Positions 1-9,575 of a stretch of DNA of 64,000 bases are shown here, piece after piece. This DNA is from Cenococcum geophilum 1.58 (Eukaryota > Ascomycota > Dothideomycetes > Gloniales > Gloniaceae): positions 2,546,341 through 2,610,340 of the forward strand of contig KV748182.1 in assembly GCA_001692895.1 (NCBI GenBank). The letters are read 5' to 3'. Made by a program: the position numbers and the translations under genes. How positions within the stretch are numbered: position 1 is the stretch's first letter; every line of letters starts with the position of its first letter. The notes beneath the pieces were generated by a model. The model was not told the origin of the DNA and did not search any database. It saw nothing but the letters and a program-made list of their open reading frames with translations.

Positions 1-1
1 C

Positions 2-359
2 AAGGATACTCGTGACTCCGCACAAATCCATATCAAACACATTCACGCCTGCACACGTGAATGCGATAGCAACCACTGTGACGAACGGGACATCCATCAA
101 GCAGGCATGAGACATCTCGATCCAATCAGCATTACGTCACTACAAGGTGTCTGGCTAAAATTCGCTCAAACTGTGCTACATGGCCTTGTCCCATGTCTGG
201 GGTGGAGTCCCAGTCTTTCAAGCAACGAAAAGCAACGCGAAACGTTTCGAGTGTGATAACTCTCTGCGAAAGGAACAGGCGCCGCAGGTGATTGAAGATG
301 CTATGGATTTTGTTGAGGCTTTTGGGGAGCAGTACCTGTGGGTTGATTGCCTCTTCTAG
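2..359 (+). pseudogene. HET-domain gene fragment
   Basis: Degenerate piece of a heterokaryon-incompatibility (HET) gene. Around 177-200 the translation reads YMALSHVWGG, the first HET signature, and near 340 it reads YLWVDCL, the second signature, followed at once by a TAG stop. The region upstream, with a Cys/His-rich stretch (ACTRECDSNHC), is open in a different frame, and the frame containing the HET motif has a TAA at 156-158. At least one frameshift therefore separates the two parts. The second motif is normally followed by CI(N/D)Q and a few hundred more residues; these are missing. HET proteins trigger cell death on non-self fusion, but this piece cannot encode a complete one. The window begins inside it, so the true 5' end is unseen. 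A second, more complete HET gene lies at 33147-34747. Confidence 0.65.
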
Positions 360-2181
360 ACATACACAATGGCAAAAGAATTGCTATTCTAACTCATTTA
401 TCAGCTCCTGAATCAGCGAGTACGTTTTACTCAGTCCAATAGCATACAATTCCCTGTATCCTAGTCTGGAGGCCCTCAAACTTCGACTAGGATTCCCTGC
501 CCAACCGCTTATCTCCTGGTAAAGATTCGGCAATCGAACCTCCAGGACAACATCCAACGTGGCCCAACTCCTTTCTTCCAAGGCGACCAATCCGATCTGC
601 GACAAATTCCGGTCCAACACGCGTAACTGCGAGGAACTTGCGGTAGAGATCGTGGATTTCGCAGTTGACAGATGGAATGATGATATAAAAGACAACTCCA
701 TGGATCGAAGCGCGGGGTGGGCCAAACGGTCAACCACCCCAATTGAGAATCTGATATTCTCAGTTTTCCATCACTTGGATCCATAGGCGCTCAACACGCC
801 TCAGACCTACGAGCCGTCACTCATGCGGCTCTAGGTACAGGAGGAGTTAAGCTAAAGTAGCAACTCCTCGGAGCAAGCACATCATTCCATCACTGCTCCC
901 AGGCCACAACTCTCGCGGCTGGCACGAAGGCTTCGAATTGCTTTTGGAACCGTTTAGCGCACGTGATTTAGCGAGGCGAAGAGTTGCTTTACTTACTGAA
1001 GTCGGTAGCAGCCAGCCTCTCGGGCCGAATTTGTAGAGAAGGACGATGCCGTTGAGGATTAATGCGACGATAAGGAAGAAGCGCTGAAAGCGAGAGAAGG
1101 AGATAGGTTTCGAAAAATGGGTTGTTGCAAACATGTTTAAGGAATGTGCTCTCGGTTGTTCTTGAAGTAATCCAGATATGGAAGTGCCGCTATAATTGAG
1201 CCGATAATCTGAAAGACCAAAAGCTGGGAAGTAGGAAACCGAGCAGATTCGTGAGTCTCATATGGGACAAGCCAACGACCCTCTCGCCAATTGCTGCAAG
1301 GGGGCGGCGTCGTCGCGTCGCAGCAGCCGCCTAACAAGGTAAGAGAGCGGCCATTTTAAGCGAGCATGGCTGCCGATGACTCGGATGCTGGGAGTCTCGG
1401 ACGCCCGCCTGACGCCGCGTCTTCATTGGACATTTGGAGCACAAAATGTACGCAATGCGTTTGGCATTCATCCAAAGATAGGCAAGTTTCGGAGGCGAAC
1501 CAAAGGTCGGTGTGACTGTTGGGCCTTCCAGTGGCAGCAGTATACTCAAATAAATCTATTAGTTGATTATGCTCGCCCGGGGGGAACTGTTTCACAATAT
1601 CGCACAATGAAGGCACAGAAGGCCACTGCCTCCGCATCAAGAAAGTAGGTAAGATTCTCTGACAAGCGGGGTGTTGCTCCTGGGAGAAGCCGCGCTTCCA
1701 GCAGACATATTAATATTGAAATTGACGCCGGCAGCTTCTTAATTTAGTAAACCTCAAAACTTCCAACACTCAAATACTTACCCCCAGATAATGCCCAGAA
1801 GATATCAAAACATTTAAGTCTCTCCACAACAGTTAAACAGCCAGATATACCGTTTGCTCATACGAAAAGGGTATGAAACGAGAAAGGGCGAAAATTTAGT
1901 CATAGCAACATTAGCAAAAAAAGGCCAGGCTGATAGTATCAATAGTGAGAGTCAGGGAGCATACATCATTTGTGACAATGCGAATTTGCCATGTTGAAAA
2001 GTGTTCTCTCTGTAAAGGAGGAGTATTTTTTCTTGTTTTCAAAATACAAAACAACCCAACTCTCCATCGCAAGACCTCCAAAGATCTGTTCACGAGCCAA
2101 GATGGTGAGTATCATCATGCAGACCAAAATCAACCCCCAAACTCCAAAGCAATGCCAACTCGTAAATTCTATCACCTCAAA
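360..2181. other. no convincing gene; short overlapping minus-strand frames
   Basis: Several open frames of 60-117 codons overlap here on the minus strand. One (847-1134) contains a hydrophobic segment, FFLIVALILNGIVLLY, followed by a GTAAGT donor-like site. Another (384-737) ends in a helical-looking tail. I could not chain them into one protein with sensible splice sites, and none matches a family I know. They may be exons of a small hypothetical membrane protein or chance frames. The 3' flank of the RING gene lies at the right end of this stretch. Confidence 0.3.
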
Positions 2182-2888
2182 TCAGGCATACATATCGTCC
2201 CACTCGCCATCATCATCATCCTTCTCCAGCACAGGTGGCTCCTTCTTGGTCAAAACCTTGCGATCGAGCGGGCAAGTAGAGTTAAGCTTCAGCCAAGGCC
2301 GTATGCAATCAAGATCGAAGCGGTGATCTTTGTGACAAGGTAACTGAACTACAAGTGGGTACTCATCTGCATGCGACACCATTAGCTTCTGTATTATCTT
2401 ATATCCTTGTTCAAGTCTTAGAGTATTACCATCAAGGAATGGGTTGCAGCATATTGGACAGGTATCCGTCTTCTTCAACGCCTTCTTCGGCACCCTTTCT
2501 AGCTCATCGAGAAAGCTATTTGGCACGCCCTGCAGCTCGCGCGGCGGGTCATTGGCACTCTCCATTAAGCTTTGGACCATAGTCGCCAGTAGATCGTTTC
2601 CGCCATCCTGCTGTTCCTGCCCAGAATCTCCACCTCGCATCATCTCGAATGCGTTCGCAAGCAGCCGGTACGCTGCGGTCATATCGTCGGGCTGAGGTAG
2701 TGCGTGCACATTGTGATGACCTTGCTCGTCGGACGTATCGATAAGCTCGAGGGTGGAGAAGAAGGTGGATAGGTCGGGGCGACGGGCAGGCCTGGGTTCG
2801 TTCGCGGGGATGTTATGCTCGACTGTGGCGAGTTAGAATGTTCTTCTGGTTAGAATAGTAGTCGCTACATGCCTTCGTAGCCAGACAT
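2182..2888 (-). CDS. RING-type zinc finger protein (putative E3 ubiquitin ligase)
   Basis: Three-exon gene: 2873-2888, 2430-2822 and 2182-2366, giving 197 residues. Intron 1 (2823-2872, 50 nt) seems to use a GC donor (G/GCATGT) with a CTAAC branch and CACAG acceptor; the only nearby GT donor would bring in a stop. Intron 2 (2367-2429) is 63 nt and stop-free, so an unspliced reading adds 21 false residues in the middle of the RING. After splicing the finger runs from about residue 127 to 171: CPIC, then PFLDDEYPLVVQLPCHKDH, RFDLDCI and CPLD. Two usual ligand positions are Asp (after H-R-F, and last in CPLD); Asp can bind zinc in some RINGs such as Rbx1. The N-terminus (1-120) is acidic and probably disordered, and the C-tail is acidic (EKDDDDGEWDD). 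The family role would be ubiquitin transfer with an E2; the substrate is unknown. Confidence 0.8.
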
Positions 2889-3050
2889 TGCTAGGATGGG
2901 CCAAAGTTAGAGAATATTGTGTATTGGTAGCTCTCTAATGTTGTGTATTTATTTCTCGTGGAGGAGTCGTCATTGGGTCGTGCCTGGCTAAACTCCGCGT
3001 CCGAGCGCCTTGATCCGACCTCCATCCGACACACCCTGTTATCTCATAAA

Positions 3051-3180
3051 TCAGACCCCCGGGGAGAAATTGCGCTACGACGTGGAAAGACTAGCGCTAC
3101 GCTTGTGGACCTTACCCTAGTCCTGTGGACTCCTGGACCAATCAGATCACACTAAGAGGAATTTCTCCCCGAGGGTCTGA
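3051..3180. repeat. hairpin in the left terminus of the TIR element
   Basis: 21-bp arms 3051-3071 and 3160-3180 are reverse complements with one mismatch (TCAGACCC(C/T)CGGGGAGAAATT). The loop is about 88 nt. Confidence 0.7.
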
Positions 3181-3404
3181 GAGCTTATGGGCGCCCTTTG
3201 TATAAGAACTCAAAGTTTTTTATTAGGCGATAACTCTTCCACNANAACGCGTATCTTAACCCTTTTATAACGTCTAGTTATTATAAAAATACTATAAGAT
3301 AGGAGCTCTTTAATTTCTCTATCTATTGCATTAAATAATAACGTTGTAGCTATATTATATAGTTAGTTANNTCAGTTGCAATTTTTTCTTATTNGTTGTG
3401 TTTT

Positions 3405-3770
3405 CTTNTCGGTCGCATTTTCTCGTCGCAATTTTGCCTTACTGCTATGCCTTATATACTTCTCTACGTCTAATTATCTCTAAAATAATACGAGCTAAAA
3501 GCTCTTTTTCTTCTCTATCGCCTCTATATTATAGCAATATCGTAGCTCTATTCTANGAGAAGTTAGATATAGGTAGTCGGTCGTTTTAGTCCATTTTATC
3601 GCAATCTTGCCTTACTGCTAAAACTTACATACTTCTCTATGTCTAATTACTTCTAAAATAGTACGAGCTAAAAGCCCTTTGTCTCCTCTATCGCCTCTAT
3701 ATTATAGTAATATTCTAGCTCTATTTTATGAGAAGTTAGATATAGGTAGTTNGTTGGTTTTAGTAAACAT
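3405..3770. repeat. two diverged tandem copies, about 175 bp each
   Basis: The phrases TTGCCTTACTGCT, ACTTCTCTA(C/T)GTCTAATTA and GAGAAGTTAGATATAGGTAG recur in the same order about 175 bp apart. A partial third copy may lie at 3290-3400. AT-rich, with N calls. Confidence 0.6.
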
Positions 3771-3992
3771 TTAAATCCAATATCTAACTTACGTTNTACN
3801 ACGATGTATCTCGCCCCCTAGTGTTCTTAGTAGGGGGTTATAATTTATAAATATATANATATAATTATCTAAAGAATCTATTGCATCAATAAAATATATA
3901 ATAAGTCTTGTGGTTAGGACGTCGCTCGTAAAAATATACAAAATTTGATTTTTAAAACATTCAATTCTCACCAAAGCGACGCCCATAAGCTC

Positions 3993-4129
3993 TCAGACGC
4001 TCCGCAGAAGATTTTGTCAGGTGACAGGGGTGCGCAGGGGGCTGAAATTAGTGCGCTGTTCTAATTGGTCCAGAAGAGGGTCTATGCGTTATCCCATGTC
4101 ACGGAACAAATCTTCTGCGGAGCGTCTGA
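3993..4129. repeat. hairpin in the right terminus of the TIR element
   Basis: Arms 3993-4017 and 4106-4129 are nearly perfect reverse complements (TCAGACGCTCCGCAGAAGAT core). They resemble the 3051-3180 hairpin, which supports common ancestry of the two ends. Confidence 0.7.
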
Positions 4130-4146
4130 TTCATGAGATAAACACC

Positions 4147-4395
4147 CTGTACAGCGTAGAAATAAGCGGCCGATATTGGCACGTGCGCAACCACCAAAAA
4201 TCGACGATTGTTTGAGGAGGAGATGGACTAGAAGATGATTTAGAATATATACAAGTACTATATAAAGCGTCTACACGATTATAAAAGACGTAATGAGCAA
4301 ATGACAAAGTATTAGAGTAGTAATATATCTTCGGGAATCGATTTTTAGTGGTTGCGCATGTGCCAATATCGGCCGCTTATTTCTACGCTGTACAG
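4147..4395. mobile_element. MITE with ~57-bp TIRs and 5-bp target duplication
   Basis: A 249-bp element starting and ending in CTGTACAG. The left end (4147 to about 4205) and the reverse complement of the right end (about 4338-4395) match over roughly 57 bp with two visible mismatches, including the phrase GCGGCCGATATTGGCAC. The flanks are ACACC at 4142-4146 and ACACC at 4396-4400, a clean direct duplication. The inside is short, AT-rich and non-coding. The superfamily is not clear to me. Confidence 0.8.
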
Positions 4396-4838
4396 ACACC
4401 CAGTCGCTGTCCTTCTACGCCTCACTAAATAGGTGCCCGCGATACACACTATTTCAAGAAATTCAGTAGAGGCTCGATGTATTCACCACTTCAATTATAC
4501 AAGATTTTCTTAGGTCTACAACTAACAGTTAAGGTCTGTTGGATTCCAAGGACTGATTCCGATCCCGAACATAGCCAAAACGGCTGAAGTCTCAGCGGAC
4601 AAGCCCCAGCGAACAATTCAATATCTGATAACAATGTCGACTAATATCGGTCTACCCATGCTGCGTACCAACGCGGTATGCATAGGTATCACGTCCATGT
4701 GCAGCCCCTTTTAACACAATCTCTCATCCGCCGAGCGTCGGAGAAACCAAAATATTTAACTTAAGAGTGCTCCTCGTAATTTGCTGTAACACACAATTAC
4801 TCATACTTACCCCCTTGATCTTTTCTTTAACCGTCAAT
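4396..4838. other. intergenic, upstream of the dehydrogenase gene
   Basis: No coding sequence or repeat recognised. It presumably holds the promoter of the gene starting at 4839. Confidence 0.4.
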
Positions 4839-6071
4839 ATGGGCAACACACTCAGTCAAATGTTTCCACCATCTCCGCAGTTTTCTGAGAATGATGTCAC
4901 AGATCAAGCTGGCAAGGTAAGCTGCTAAGACTTCTTGTGCCCTAGACAGCATTCTAGTCGGAACATAAGTCTCGTTTATCTCCTCGAGATAACACCCATG
5001 CCTGCTTCCCATGGCTTGCCTTATTCTTCGTATGTCACTGTATCCTGGAAAGAGGGGCTAATATCTGTAGGTTTTCATCGTTACTGGTGCCACTTCCGGT
5101 GTAGGCAAAGAGATTGCGCAGATCCTCTACTCTCGCAATGCAAAGGTTTACGTAGCAGGTCGCTCAAAGGACAAAGGTTCGAAGGCCATTCAGCAGATTA
5201 AATCCAATCTCCCAAAGTCGAAAGGCGAGCTTATATTCTTACACCTCGACCTTAACGATCTTACCACTATCAAGAAATCCGCGGAAGAGTTCTTAAGTAA
5301 AGAAGACAAGCTCGACGTTCTCTGGAACAACGCTGGCGTAATGATGCCACCGCAAGGCTCGAAGACTAAGCAAGGCTACGAACTTCAGCTGGGGACGAAC
5401 AACGTGGCGCCATTCTTATTCACCAAACTTCTAACGCCAATACTCACACATACTGCACAGACTGCTCCTCTCGGGTCTGTTAGGGTCATTTGGGTATCCT
5501 CCTTAGCGGCCGGACTTGCATCTCCTAAAGGTGGTCTGGATATGAATAATCTAGATTACAAGAAAGATCAATCACCATCGACAAAATATACTGTTAGCAA
5601 AGCAGGTAATGTGCTACATTCTCAGCAGTATTCCAGGTTACATAAGGAGGATAGGATCGTCAGTTTAGTGCGTTAACCTTCATCTCGCCGAAAAGCTATC
5701 CTAATTAGAATCTCAGAGCTTGAATCCCGGAAACTTGATAACAGAACTTCAGCGTCACCTATCCAGCCCGGCAAAATGGCTTGGGCACCGGATTTCATAT
5801 ACCCCGATTTATGGCGCATATACCGAGCTATATGCTGGACTTTCTCCGGAAATTTCAATGGGCCAGTCTGGCGGATGAGGTGTGTCGTATACAATTAATC
5901 CCGTTCTCCAAATAGTTGGTACTAATGGTATTCATAGTGATCCCTTGGGGTCGACTCGCAGACATTCGAAAGGATATTGCAGAAGCGGCGAAATCGAAGG
6001 AAGAAGGCGGAAGCGGGACTGCAGAGAAGTTCTGGGCTTGGAGCGAGGAGCAGGCGAAGCCACACCTGTAA
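4839..6071 (+). CDS. short-chain dehydrogenase/reductase with in-frame TGA before last exon
   Basis: NAD(P)-dependent SDR-family oxidoreductase, probably cytosolic or membrane-associated; the substrate is unknown. Exons: 4839-4916, 5071-5658, 5717-5879 and 5938-6071. Intron 2 could instead use GTTTAG at 5663, but GTCAGT at 5659 keeps the frame with the CAG acceptor. The Rossmann motif TGATSGVG is at residues 31-38, NNAG at 112-115, the catalytic serine in WVSSLAAG near 169, and YTVSK (Tyr199, Lys203). Exon 3 reads PGNL and PIYGAYTELYAGLSPEIS, typical of the fungal retinol-dehydrogenase-like group. Oddity: codon 5876-5878 is TGA where relatives have an aromatic residue before (V)IPWGR. Behind the next intron, exon 4 is clearly coding in frame (IPWGRLADIRKDIAEAAKS, ending KPHL, stop 6069-6071). 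The protein is therefore truncated at about 275 residues, or the gene is a young pseudogene, or the base is an error. Confidence 0.75.
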
Positions 6072-6308
6072 CCCCCTAGTTTTCCCTAGTTTTTCCTCTG
6101 TCGATGTTTAGGCTTCGTGAGATTAAATAATTAGGTGTTCTTCTAGTGGTGATTTGGCTAAAGAGTGAGGATATATGCGACGGCATGTATTAATCAATAA
6201 TTTCGCAAAGTAGATAATGGACAAAAGGGCATTTTGGAGGGCCCAATCAGCCCTTATAAATAGCAAGCATACAGCTCTCTTTGATCCAAACACATACTCT
6301 CTTATGAA

Positions 6309-7102
6309 TCACCCCTTCAACAATGCTCTGCCTCTTTCAAGCAGTTCAGGATTACTCTGTATTTTCGAGCCTGTCCCATTCAACACCGTATCTATCATGG
6401 CAATAGCCAACTCACCAACGCGGATAGATAAAGTCGTGCCTAGGACATACGTTAAGATAGCTCCCGTAGCACCGCTCTTTGGCTGAACAGACCCGGGTCT
6501 GGCAATAAAGGTCTCCAGAGACCCTCAGTATCATTTTGCTTTGAAAAGTCTACGAGGAGAGTCTGTGCCCTGCCCTGCATATACGAAACGTCATCAGCCA
6601 TGAAAGGGTAATTCAGATCAATCCCTTATCCTGACCCTTCGTGCGTCTCAGAAAAACCATAACAGCTTCTCCTGGTCCGTCTCTACCACAGCACCGCTTA
6701 CATGCAGATAGCGGAATTTCTTTTTATGTGCCGGGAGAGTCTTCGCAAAGGCTTTGGAAAAAGCGAGGGGGTAGTCGATCTCAAGCACTGGGTTGCCCAC
6801 AGTCGAACCCATAGCCCTGTAAATAGGTTAATTTTCAAGAAGATACTAAAAAAACTAGCTGCTAAAAGGACGAGGTTGATGTACTATATACAAGCATCGG
6901 CTCCAGCCAGCTCTTCTAGCACCGAATCAGGATACTGGGTAAAGCTCTTCATAATTATCACTTTCAGTCTAGGATCACTGATCTCTTTTGATAGCTCTCG
7001 CCGCGATAGCACGACGGCAAATGTAATAGCTGGATTCTTAAGGCATTGTGCCAAAACTTCGCCGCCAGTGAAGCCGGCACTACCTGTGAGAATGATTTTC
7101 AT
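6309..7102 (-). pseudogene. NAD(P)-binding (NmrA/epimerase-like) pseudogene
   Basis: Starts MKIILTGSAGFTGGEVLAQC, a Rossmann GxxGxxG dinucleotide-binding start, followed by PDSVLEELAGADACI. After an intron ending TTTACAG near 6819, coding resumes with AMGSTVGNP, LPAHKKKFRYLHVSGAVVE and DQEKLLWFF. After another intron ending ATGCAG it reads AQTLLVDFSKQND, and finally FIARPGSVQPKSGATG through GRALLKG with a stop at 6309-6311. Damage seen: the junction codon after ADACI becomes TAG where Trp is expected, a TGA follows LLWFF, and a one-base deletion in the TGGAGACC region shifts the frame before FIARPG. The domain order is otherwise complete. The family modifies or senses NAD(P)-linked substrates; this copy should be inactive. 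Confidence 0.7.
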
Positions 7103-7854
7103 TATAAAGAGGTGTTGCTAGTGTTGTCTAAGGATAAGTGTCTAGTAGGGGATGAAATGAGGGGGAGCATCGTTGTTTATTTTAGAGTTATCACTGAAGC
7201 AGCAGAAATTTTTCGTATAAGCATTATATCTGTATTCTATGTGGAGCTATGTCTTCTCAAGAGTATAATGATGAAGGATTGGGTCGCCTAAGTAGGTGGG
7301 GATTGTCCACAAGGCAGACTCTCTCCAATGACATCCATGCACATCTCAGCTTTGAATATTGCATACCCTGCGTTCCCTCATGTCTCTGTTTTCATTTTCT
7401 CCGACGATTTCGACGGACGCTCTTAATCGACACTGGAAATGTCTGCCACCACAACGCCACAAAAGCGTTTGAGGTGGCGGCCCCCCTCCGCAGGAGGGGG
7501 GTTGAAAGCGCCGGGTAGATCCCAAAAAAAATTGTATACGCGGACAAATGCTATCCTAACTCCGCGAATCTATTTGGCTTAGGCGCCTTTAGTTAACGAT
7601 CCGTGCACTGGCAAAATAGCAATTGGGCATTCCAACTTAATCCGATTGGCTATTAGGTTGGGTCTTATCGATAACCATAGGACGGAATAAATATGAGCAA
7701 AACCCCCAAGATGAAGGTTAGGAATGGGAATTCATCTGAAAGTCCGCAATGGCACGAGATAGATTTTGTGGCGTTGTTTGAGAAACAGTGTATAGCACAA
7801 TAAAATTCATCGAGCAGCGCGCCTCATTTGTAGGATAATTGCACTTTCCTATGT
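7103..7854. other. intergenic between two minus-strand genes
   Basis: No gene recognised. It contains a compact GC hairpin at 7481-7501 and otherwise ordinary sequence. The left part should hold the old promoter of the 6309-7102 pseudogene, and the right part the 3' flank of swf1. Confidence 0.4.
7481..7501. repeat. perfect 9-bp inverted repeat, 3-nt loop
   Basis: CCCCCCTCC, then GCA, then GGAGGGGGG. No pol III or terminator context is evident, and the function is unknown. Confidence 0.6.
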
Positions 7855-9304
7855 CTATTTCATGGCCTCTGCAAAGTTGTCCCAAAATCCTAAGTCATAA
7901 ACGTTTTCTACTTGTCCCAATTTCCAGCATTTCTTCCAACTCTTCTCTTGTACCACGTCTTTCAAATGCTTTGGTAAGTTTTGCGGTGGTTGACCATCCA
8001 TCGTTCTTACGAGAATATGGCGACTCTGCAAAGGCCAGGTGGTGGGTGGCTCTACAACTTCATCTTCCATTGGCGCAACAATGACTGGAGTAACATGATG
8101 ATATGTTTCGTTTAAACTCATACTATTCCTGTACTCCAAATCATTTTCCTGTGCACTACCAAGCTGGGGGAGCCCTAAATCGGACTCCGGTTCCCGCAAG
8201 CCAAGGAATACCACACCATCATCCATATCATCTCTCCAATCGGCCCATTTGCTGCTCTCGTTTGTCGTCATGCCTGCCCATATTAGGTAGACATGATAGC
8301 CGAGGAGCCCGAGTGGCATAGGCCATGTCAGAAGAGCTAGAAGACCAACGCCAGAGACTTCGAGCGAGCCGAGATTAAGCGCGATACTAAGGTAAGTTGT
8401 AAGATAATGAAAGAATATTGTGAAGTGCGTTGTGAGTTTGCTAAAGCCGCTCGGCGGCGTAGATCTGGGGATCGGGTCGGGGAACTTGTAGTAGTATTCG
8501 TACTTTGTATAATGAGCTTGGACTTGCGGCGCGAGAACAAAGTAAGCCAGATAAGCGCCATATGCTAGAAGTATGCCGGTTGAAAGAAGTAAGGAGAGAA
8601 ACCATCTGTAATTTCCTCGACCTACGCAATTATTTACCCATACGCAGTGGTGATCGGCCCGCGCGACGCACGTTTTGCAGATACTACAGTGTTTGCTCCT
8701 TGCAGGCTTCAAGAAGCGGCAGGTCCGGCAGTGGTGGCCTGGGTAGTATAATATGCGGTCGTATGTGTAGTATCGCATTTGTTCCGCATGGTTTGAATTT
8801 GTGATGTGGGTTTGGGTGTTGCGACGGGCGCAGAGATAAGTAAAAAGATAAGGTAGAGGTATCAGGAGCGGTATAGGTAGGCGTTGTTTTGTGGGGAGGC
8901 TTGACCATACAGCTGGTACAAAGAGAACAACGCTCCCTGTGATAAGGCCGAGAAAGAAGATCTGGAAGGTCAGTTGTTCGACAAGGCTTAAGGAGGCCTA
9001 TAGAGCATACTATTACAGCTGGATGCTTTTCATACATAAGGTGGTTCCCAAGTCGAAAACCACCACTTGCGATACGACCATTCGTAAGGAGTAAATCGAT
9101 TCTGAAGAGAAGCTTCGGCATGTGGATACATAATAGACGATGAAGGAAGCCAATGGGGGTATTTCTGGGGGGCATGTCAGTTTAGCGATCAATTTCAGAA
9201 TCCTTGGAGAAGTACCTGAGGGTTGGCAATCTCCCAAAGAAGGCGACGAAGGTGACGAAGGAGATGGAGAGTGTAAATATGGTAATGTCTCGTATGAGAG
9301 CCAT
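7855..9304 (-). CDS. swf1: DHHC palmitoyltransferase, Swf1-like
   Basis: Protein S-acyltransferase of the Swf1 group. In yeast Swf1 palmitoylates SNAREs and other single-pass proteins near their membrane segment at the ER. Exons: 9216-9304, 9011-9164 and 7855-8961 (introns of 51 and 49 nt), giving 449 residues. The first exon encodes a membrane anchor ([18 protein letters not shown]) and the conserved start of exon 2 is [11 protein letters not shown]. Further membrane segments lie at about 82-100, 118-130, 200-224 and 265-310. The cysteine-rich domain is at about 156-195: [38 protein letters not shown]; catalytic DHHC is residues 184-187. The first donor of intron 2 (GTAATA) is possible, but GTATGC nine bases later keeps the expected HPAVI-IFFLGL junction. 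The gene is head-to-head with rap1, with 271 bp between start codons, so the two may share a promoter region. Confidence 0.88.
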
Positions 9305-9575
9305 CTCCGGAGCTGTGACGGTTCTTTAGGCCGGCATAGCGGGGTAAGACTTCGTGTGTGGAGATATCCAGATTTTTGTTGCAAGCAAGCTTAGTTTCTG
9401 CTGGTTGATGGTATGATCCGTGTGCCCTTTGGTGTTCTTCCTCCTCTACCGTCTGACTTGAGGCCACTGTAGTGAAGCACAACCCAGTCCGACCCATCTT
9501 CGCCAAGACCGTTGATGTCGCGTGAAAACGCGTCAACCGAAAGTCGGCCTCCGCATCGGTACCGTACGTAACACG
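9305..9575. promoter_or_regulatory. divergent swf1/rap1 intergenic region
   Basis: 271 bp separate the two ATG codons, which are read in opposite directions. Both promoters and 5' leaders must fit here. I saw no specific binding site that I would name. Confidence 0.5.

Larger units (their letters stand above)
3037..4144. mobile_element. TIR element with hairpin-bearing ~165-bp termini
   Basis: Left and right ends are inverted relatives. Each starts TGTT(T)ATCTCAT(A/G)AATCAGAC, then has a GC-rich arm, a shared CTGGACCAAT(C/T)AGA block, the complementary arm and GTCTGAGAGCTTATGGGCG. Each terminus therefore contains its own hairpin (3051-3180 and 3993-4129). The interior (about 3200-3960) is AT-rich with scattered N and no coding sequence. 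It is probably a non-autonomous DNA transposon. I could not fix a target-site duplication, because another element is inserted right at the right end. Confidence 0.55.
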
